From NCBI GenBank assembly GCA_905250115.1, contig CAJNOI010000055.1:337320-401319 (forward strand): a DNA stretch of 64,000 nt, in the 5' to 3' direction. The DNA comes from Adineta steineri. Its lineage: Eukaryota; Rotifera; Eurotatoria; Adinetida; Adinetidae. The notes under the pieces are model-generated. The model was not told the origin of the DNA. It made no database searches and saw only the letters and a program-made list of their open reading frames with translations. Below are positions 60,280 through 64,000 of this stretch, in pieces (position 1 is the first letter of the stretch; each line of letters begins with the position of its first letter). The position numbers and the translations under genes are program-made.

Positions 60280-60636
60280 TTAAGCCCGTACTTTTGATTG
60301 AGTATATTCAGCTACAATAAAATGACAGGAATTTTTCGATTGAAATATTAATATGGATATAGATAGATGTATTTATAATACATTACCTGTTTGTTTGTAT
60401 GCTTGTAGTTCAATTTCATAACGTTCTTTCGCTTCTTTAGCTGCTTTTTCATATTTACGTTTTAAATCATCAGGGGCTGCACGCCATCTTTCTCCAATGA
60501 CTTTAGCAACATCAGCAACAGATAAACTAGCATTTGTTACTTTTATTTTTGGTCTTTCATCTTGTGAAAAAATAAAAAATGCTGATAATGGACGTTTTGG
60601 TGCATTAGGATCTTTTTGTTTTGGTGCGCGTGGCAT
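60280..60636 (-). CDS. Single HMG-box chromatin protein (NHP6/HMGB-like)
   Basis: Two coding exons, 60636-60387 and 60311-60280, join in phase 1 (ACA G|GTAATG donor, TTGTAG acceptor) and give 93 residues ending YTQSKVRA. A basic tail (MPRAPKQKDPNAPKRPLSAF) leads into one HMG box with FFIFSQDERP, GERWRAAPDDLKRKYEKAA and KERYEIELQAY. It bends DNA without sequence preference. There is no second box or acidic tail, so it resembles yeast NHP6 in size more than vertebrate HMGB1. A 60-nt 5' UTR intron at 60652-60711 precedes the start. Without the second exon the frame would read four residues into the intron. Confidence 0.9.
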
Positions 60637-60651
60637 GATTGATTAATTAAT

Positions 60652-60711
60652 CTATTTGAAAAATAAAATAGATAGAAAAATATTTTACTCAATACAACAA
60701 TGTATGCTTAC
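60652..60711 (-). promoter_or_regulatory. 5' UTR intron of HMG-box gene
   Basis: GTAAGCATAC donor, TTTTTCAAATAG acceptor, 60 nt, ending 15 bases before the ATG. Confidence 0.6.
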
Positions 60712-61789
60712 TTCGCTTTGGCGGGTGAAAGTAAAAAGAGGGCGACAGAGGTCGAAATAAAACTATGAAGCGAGAGGCGCTAGTTTCGATGTAAAAAAAG
60801 AAGATGTGTGTATGTCTTGCGTTGTATAGCGAGTGAAGCAAGCAGTTCTACGTTGCTTGCTCTTTCCCTCTCTTATTTTCTCTCGCTCTCTCTCTCGTTT
60901 TCTTTTTCTATATGAACGAGAGCAATTTCTCTTCATATACACAAAGCATAGGGCAACCATTGTATAGCTTCTTTCCTCTTCCTTTCTTCGTTTGCTTATT
61001 CCCGTCGACGGACGAATGCTTATATGTCGTTGTTTCAAGTAGTGTGTATATGTGAATGCAAGCGATCGCATTGCCTTCTCTTTTTCCTTCTACGTACATA
61101 CATACACACACAATCCAATTGATGAATTAGATGCTGTGCACTGGATGGTTGTATGCAAGCAGACGGATGCATACATTTGACGTCTATCGATTCTACCATT
61201 GCCTTCATAGCAAATTGCTTCTCGGGCAAGCAGCAAAGTCATAAAGAAGAAGAAGAAGAAGAAGAAGAGAGAAGAAACAAATGTGTTCGCACGATGATGT
61301 AGATGATAGAAGTGATGGATTTCTCATGGCGACGAGGACGACGAAGACTATAGAATAGTATCAAGAGAGATGCGAACTGTGTCTTATCTAATTCAAGGGA
61401 ACTTCCCAATATATAGATATATATACATGATAAACTGATTTTTGAAAAGATTTTAAAAAATGTTCATTTAATACAAAAATAAATAATACGAAGAAGAAAA
61501 AGAAGTCTAATATGATTCCATTGTTAGTTGAAATAGAATGTGTAATCAGATATGAATATTATTTTGTTTTTTATGAATTATTATTATTATTGAGAGATTC
61601 ATTTGAATATTGATCGAATAGAATTAATCAAAATAACTAAATCGTATTTGAGAAATCTATCCTAAAATAAGTATAAAACTTAATTTTATCTTTATTATGA
61701 TAAATTAAACACTTCAAATTATCGAAATATTTTATTGTAAGTATAAAGTAGTAAACAAACAAGTATAAAAAAAAATTTATTATATATGA
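60712..61789. other. Promoter-side region of HMG-box gene and 3' flank of ABC transporter
   Basis: More GC-rich than other intergenic DNA, with CT-rich tracts at 60860-60905 and an (AAG)n run at 61246-61267. This fits a transcribed leader and promoter of a strongly expressed gene. Overlapping small ORFs in several frames reflect the purine-pyrimidine bias. Confidence 0.5.
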
Positions 61790-64000
61790 CTATAGATATT
61801 GATTTAAAATATTCATTGGTGTATCAAAATTCACAATAATACCTTTATCTAACACAAGAATTCGATCACATTTCGCTACTGTATTCAATCGATGAGCAAT
61901 AGTTAAAACAGTTCGATCATGAAATTTATTTGTAATTACTTTTTGAATGATATCATCTGTTTTTTTATCAACACTTGATGTTGCTTCATCAATTAGTAAA
62001 ATTTTATTTTTTTGTAATATTGCTCGTGCAATACATATCAATTGACATTGACCAGTACTTAAATTACTACCTGAGTCATTAATAAACATTTGAAGACCAA
62101 TCGAATGATTAGTAATAAACTGTTTAAGTTGAACATCATCAAGTGCCATCCAACATTGTTCATCAGAATAAATATTGAATGGATCAAGATTATATCTAAG
62201 TGTACCACTAAATAATATAGGTTCTTGTGGAATAATACTAAGATGAGATCGAAGATGTTTAAGTTTAATTCGACTTATATCAACATCATCAATAAGAATA
62301 TGACCATGAATATTTGATTGAGATATAAAACGAAAAATTCCTTTGAAAAGTGATGATTTTCCAGCACCAGTTCGACCAATAATACCAATTTTTTCAGTTG
62401 ATTTTATTTCTATATTGAGATTTTTTAAAACTGATTCTAAACCTGATCGATGATGTAATGAATAATTTATAAATTGTATTTTTCCATAAATTGGCCAATC
62501 TGGTGAAGTTTTTATTAATCGTTGTTGATTATCCTGTTGTTCTTCTTCTTCAGATGGTAGTTTTGAATATTCATAAATACGTTCAACACTTGTCATCAAT
62601 AAATCTGCATCAAAAAATTGTTGAATAGATAATTGAAATGATTTTGGTATCGATATCGTATACATTAAACAAAGTGCAATTAATGATGAATCTATTTCAT
62701 TACGAAATATTATCAATAATATTGCAGTTGAAAATGTATTTATAAATGATAAAAGATTAAGTCGTAAAGCAAACCATCTTGCTGCACCTTGCATATTGAT
62801 GTATGCACGTGTATTTTTATCGATTCGATTAGTAAATAACTCAATGAAATGATAATGAATTTTGAATGCACGAATAGTAACTACACCATTGAGTGATGAT
62901 GAAAGAAGATCATAAATAGGACTTCGTGTGATACTTTCAAGTCGTTTTAATTGACTTTTTGATTGTAAATAAAATCGACATAATATTAATACAAATGGTA
63001 TTAAACCAATAATAACTAATAAAATATATGGTTTAATAAGACAAATAATTATAGTAGCACCAATTGACATTAAAGATGATTTAATTGCATAAAGTAAATT
63101 TGTTGGTAATAATTCATCGATTACTTTTTGATCTTTACTTGCTCGACTAAGAATTCGTCCACTTGAATTACTTTCAAAGAATTGTATTGATGTATATAAC
63201 AAACCTTTTAACATATTATTATGTAAATGATTTGTTCCGTATAAAATAACAATAAAAAAAAATATTGTACGTAAAGCATCTATTACGATTGTTCCTATTA
63301 TTAAACCAAAATAGATATAAGCAAATGTTGAAAAATCTTGATGATTTTTATGTGATTGTTTTAACCATATACTAAGCCAATAATTTGTTCCATCATAAAA
63401 TAATTCACCTAGGATAAGTAAAATAATAAGTAAAAATAATCCACATAGACCGAGTGGTGGTGCAGTAAGTAAATAAAACCATAAATTCCATTTTACTTTT
63501 CCACTAATTGCTGTTTCTTCAGTAATAATAGGTTGAATATCAGGTTCATTTATTAAATTGTCTAATACTGATGTTTGTTTTTCATCTGTTATATCTTTCG
63601 TAAGTGTATACTTCTCTAAATATCCTTGTTCATCAATATGACCATTCGAAAGAAAAATGATTTGATCTGCATCTATAAGAAATTGTGTTTGATGAGTTAC
63701 TAGTAGACGTGTTTTATTTTTCAATAATCCTATTGAACTAAAACATCGTTCATAAATTTGTTTAGCTACAGTACCATCAACAGCTGCTAAAGGATCATCA
63801 AATAAATAAACATCAGCTTCATTATAGATAGCTCGAGCTAATGAAATTCGTGCTTTTTGTCCACCACTTAAATTAACCCCTCGTTCTCCGATCATTGTTA
63901 AATCACCACTAACACCAAATTGAATAAAATCAAGATCAAGACAACATGCATAAATAACATTCCGATAACGTTGTTCATCAAATGATCGATTGAGAAGAAT
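61790..64000 (-). CDS. ABCC/MRP-type ABC transporter, C-terminal part (runs off window)
   Basis: An open frame from the window edge to a stop at 61790 gives 736 residues without an intron. It covers the end of nucleotide-binding domain 1 (FDEQRYRNVIYACCLDLDF, signature LSGGQKARISLARA, Walker B VYLFDDPLAAVD), the second six-helix membrane domain, and all of domain 2 (Walker A GIIGRTGAGKSS, signature NLSTGQCQLICIARA, Walker B ILLIDEATSSVD, H-loop LTIAHRL). Order and wording fit the short MRP4 (ABCC4) group: ATP-driven export of organic anions, nucleotides and conjugates. Both domains keep their catalytic motifs, although domain 2 has LSTGQ rather than LSGGQ. No C-terminal PDZ ligand is evident (DTPMNILNQYL). 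The 5' half lies outside. Confidence 0.92.
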   Translation of the reverse strand: MLLNRSFDEQRYRNVIYACCLDLDFIQFGVSGDLTMIGERGVNLSGGQKARISLARAIYNEADVYLFDDPLAAVDGTVAKQIYERCFSSIGLLKNKTRLLVTHQTQFLIDADQIIFLSNGHIDEQGYLEKYTLTKDITDEKQTSVLDNLINEPDIQPIITEETAISGKVKWNLWFYLLTAPPLGLCGLFLLIILLILGELFYDGTNYWLSIWLKQSHKNHQDFSTFAYIYFGLIIGTIVIDALRTIFFFIVILYGTNHLHNNMLKGLLYTSIQFFESNSSGRILSRASKDQKVIDELLPTNLLYAIKSSLMSIGATIIICLIKPYILLVIIGLIPFVLILCRFYLQSKSQLKRLESITRSPIYDLLSSSLNGVVTIRAFKIHYHFIELFTNRIDKNTRAYINMQGAARWFALRLNLLSFINTFSTAILLIIFRNEIDSSLIALCLMYTISIPKSFQLSIQQFFDADLLMTSVERIYEYSKLPSEEEEQQDNQQRLIKTSPDWPIYGKIQFINYSLHHRSGLESVLKNLNIEIKSTEKIGIIGRTGAGKSSLFKGIFRFISQSNIHGHILIDDVDISRIKLKHLRSHLSIIPQEPILFSGTLRYNLDPFNIYSDEQCWMALDDVQLKQFITNHSIGLQMFINDSGSNLSTGQCQLICIARAILQKNKILLIDEATSSVDKKTDDIIQKVITNKFHDRTVLTIAHRLNTVAKCDRILVLDKGIIVNFDTPMNILNQYL

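Noticed and set aside
60763-61229. Several minus-strand ORFs upstream of the HMG-box gene
   Set aside because: They come from CT/GA-rich leader DNA in several frames at once, with no protein character.
1-64000. tRNA, rRNA or CRISPR loci
   Set aside because: No TTCGAATCC-type T-arm with matching acceptor stem, no rRNA-like block and no regularly spaced repeats were seen.

Overview
The window looks like nuclear DNA of a bdelloid rotifer, most like Rotaria or Adineta. The evidence is AT-rich sequence, eukaryotic genes with very short introns (about 40-80 nt with GTAAGT-like donors and TTTTAG or TATAG acceptors), and a gene set typical of bdelloids: membrane-anchored Kelch proteins of bacterial look, arginine ADP-ribosyltransferases, TPR and BTB-TLDc expansions, and a local family of two-pass membrane proteins that I know only from rotifers. 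A 100-base N gap at 43365-43464 marks a scaffold join. I saw no tRNA, rRNA, CRISPR array or intact transposon. The species call is inference.

Layout. 0.2-3.8 kb (+): Kelch gene 1. 5.1-10.7 kb (-): three tandem paralogues of an uncharacterised two-pass membrane protein. 15.3-17.2 kb (+): Kelch gene 2, a paralogue of the first, so two Kelch genes bracket the tandem array. 20.2-22.4 kb: a four-pass membrane protein (+) converges on an ankyrin-ADP-ribosyltransferase gene (-), and both appear to begin with a six-base coding micro-exon. 24.5-25.9 kb (-): arginine deiminase. 27.1-29.6 kb (-): a seven-exon UNC93-like transporter. 30.6-31.4 kb (-): an ELO fatty-acid elongase. 35.9-39.3 kb (+): a small cadherin. 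40.0-41.1 kb (-): a TPR protein. 45.0-51.1 kb: an inverted duplication of a BTB-TLDc gene around a secreted DUF2804-like gene. 54.6-55.8 kb (+): an intronless Notum-like esterase with a membrane anchor. 60.3-60.6 kb (-): a single-HMG-box protein. 61.8 kb to the window end (-): the C-terminal part of an ABCC/MRP transporter.

Between genes the sequence is AT-rich and carries a dispersed family of short fold-back elements whose arms are GTGTGGGT-like on one side and ACCCACAC-like on the other. At least a dozen occur in introns and intergenic DNA. The arms resemble the bdelloid telomere repeat as I remember it (TGTGGG). Some copies sit inside longer inverted-repeat elements ending in TAGGGATGTACC. 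This family is the strongest structure in the window not explained by genes.

The genes do not form one pathway. Membrane or secreted proteins dominate the first half. Arginine deiminase and the Kelch domains are candidates for horizontal acquisition; the adjacent TMEM-like and ART genes may share a membrane location. Exon borders were read by eye from splice consensus and frame; no alignment or database search was run.
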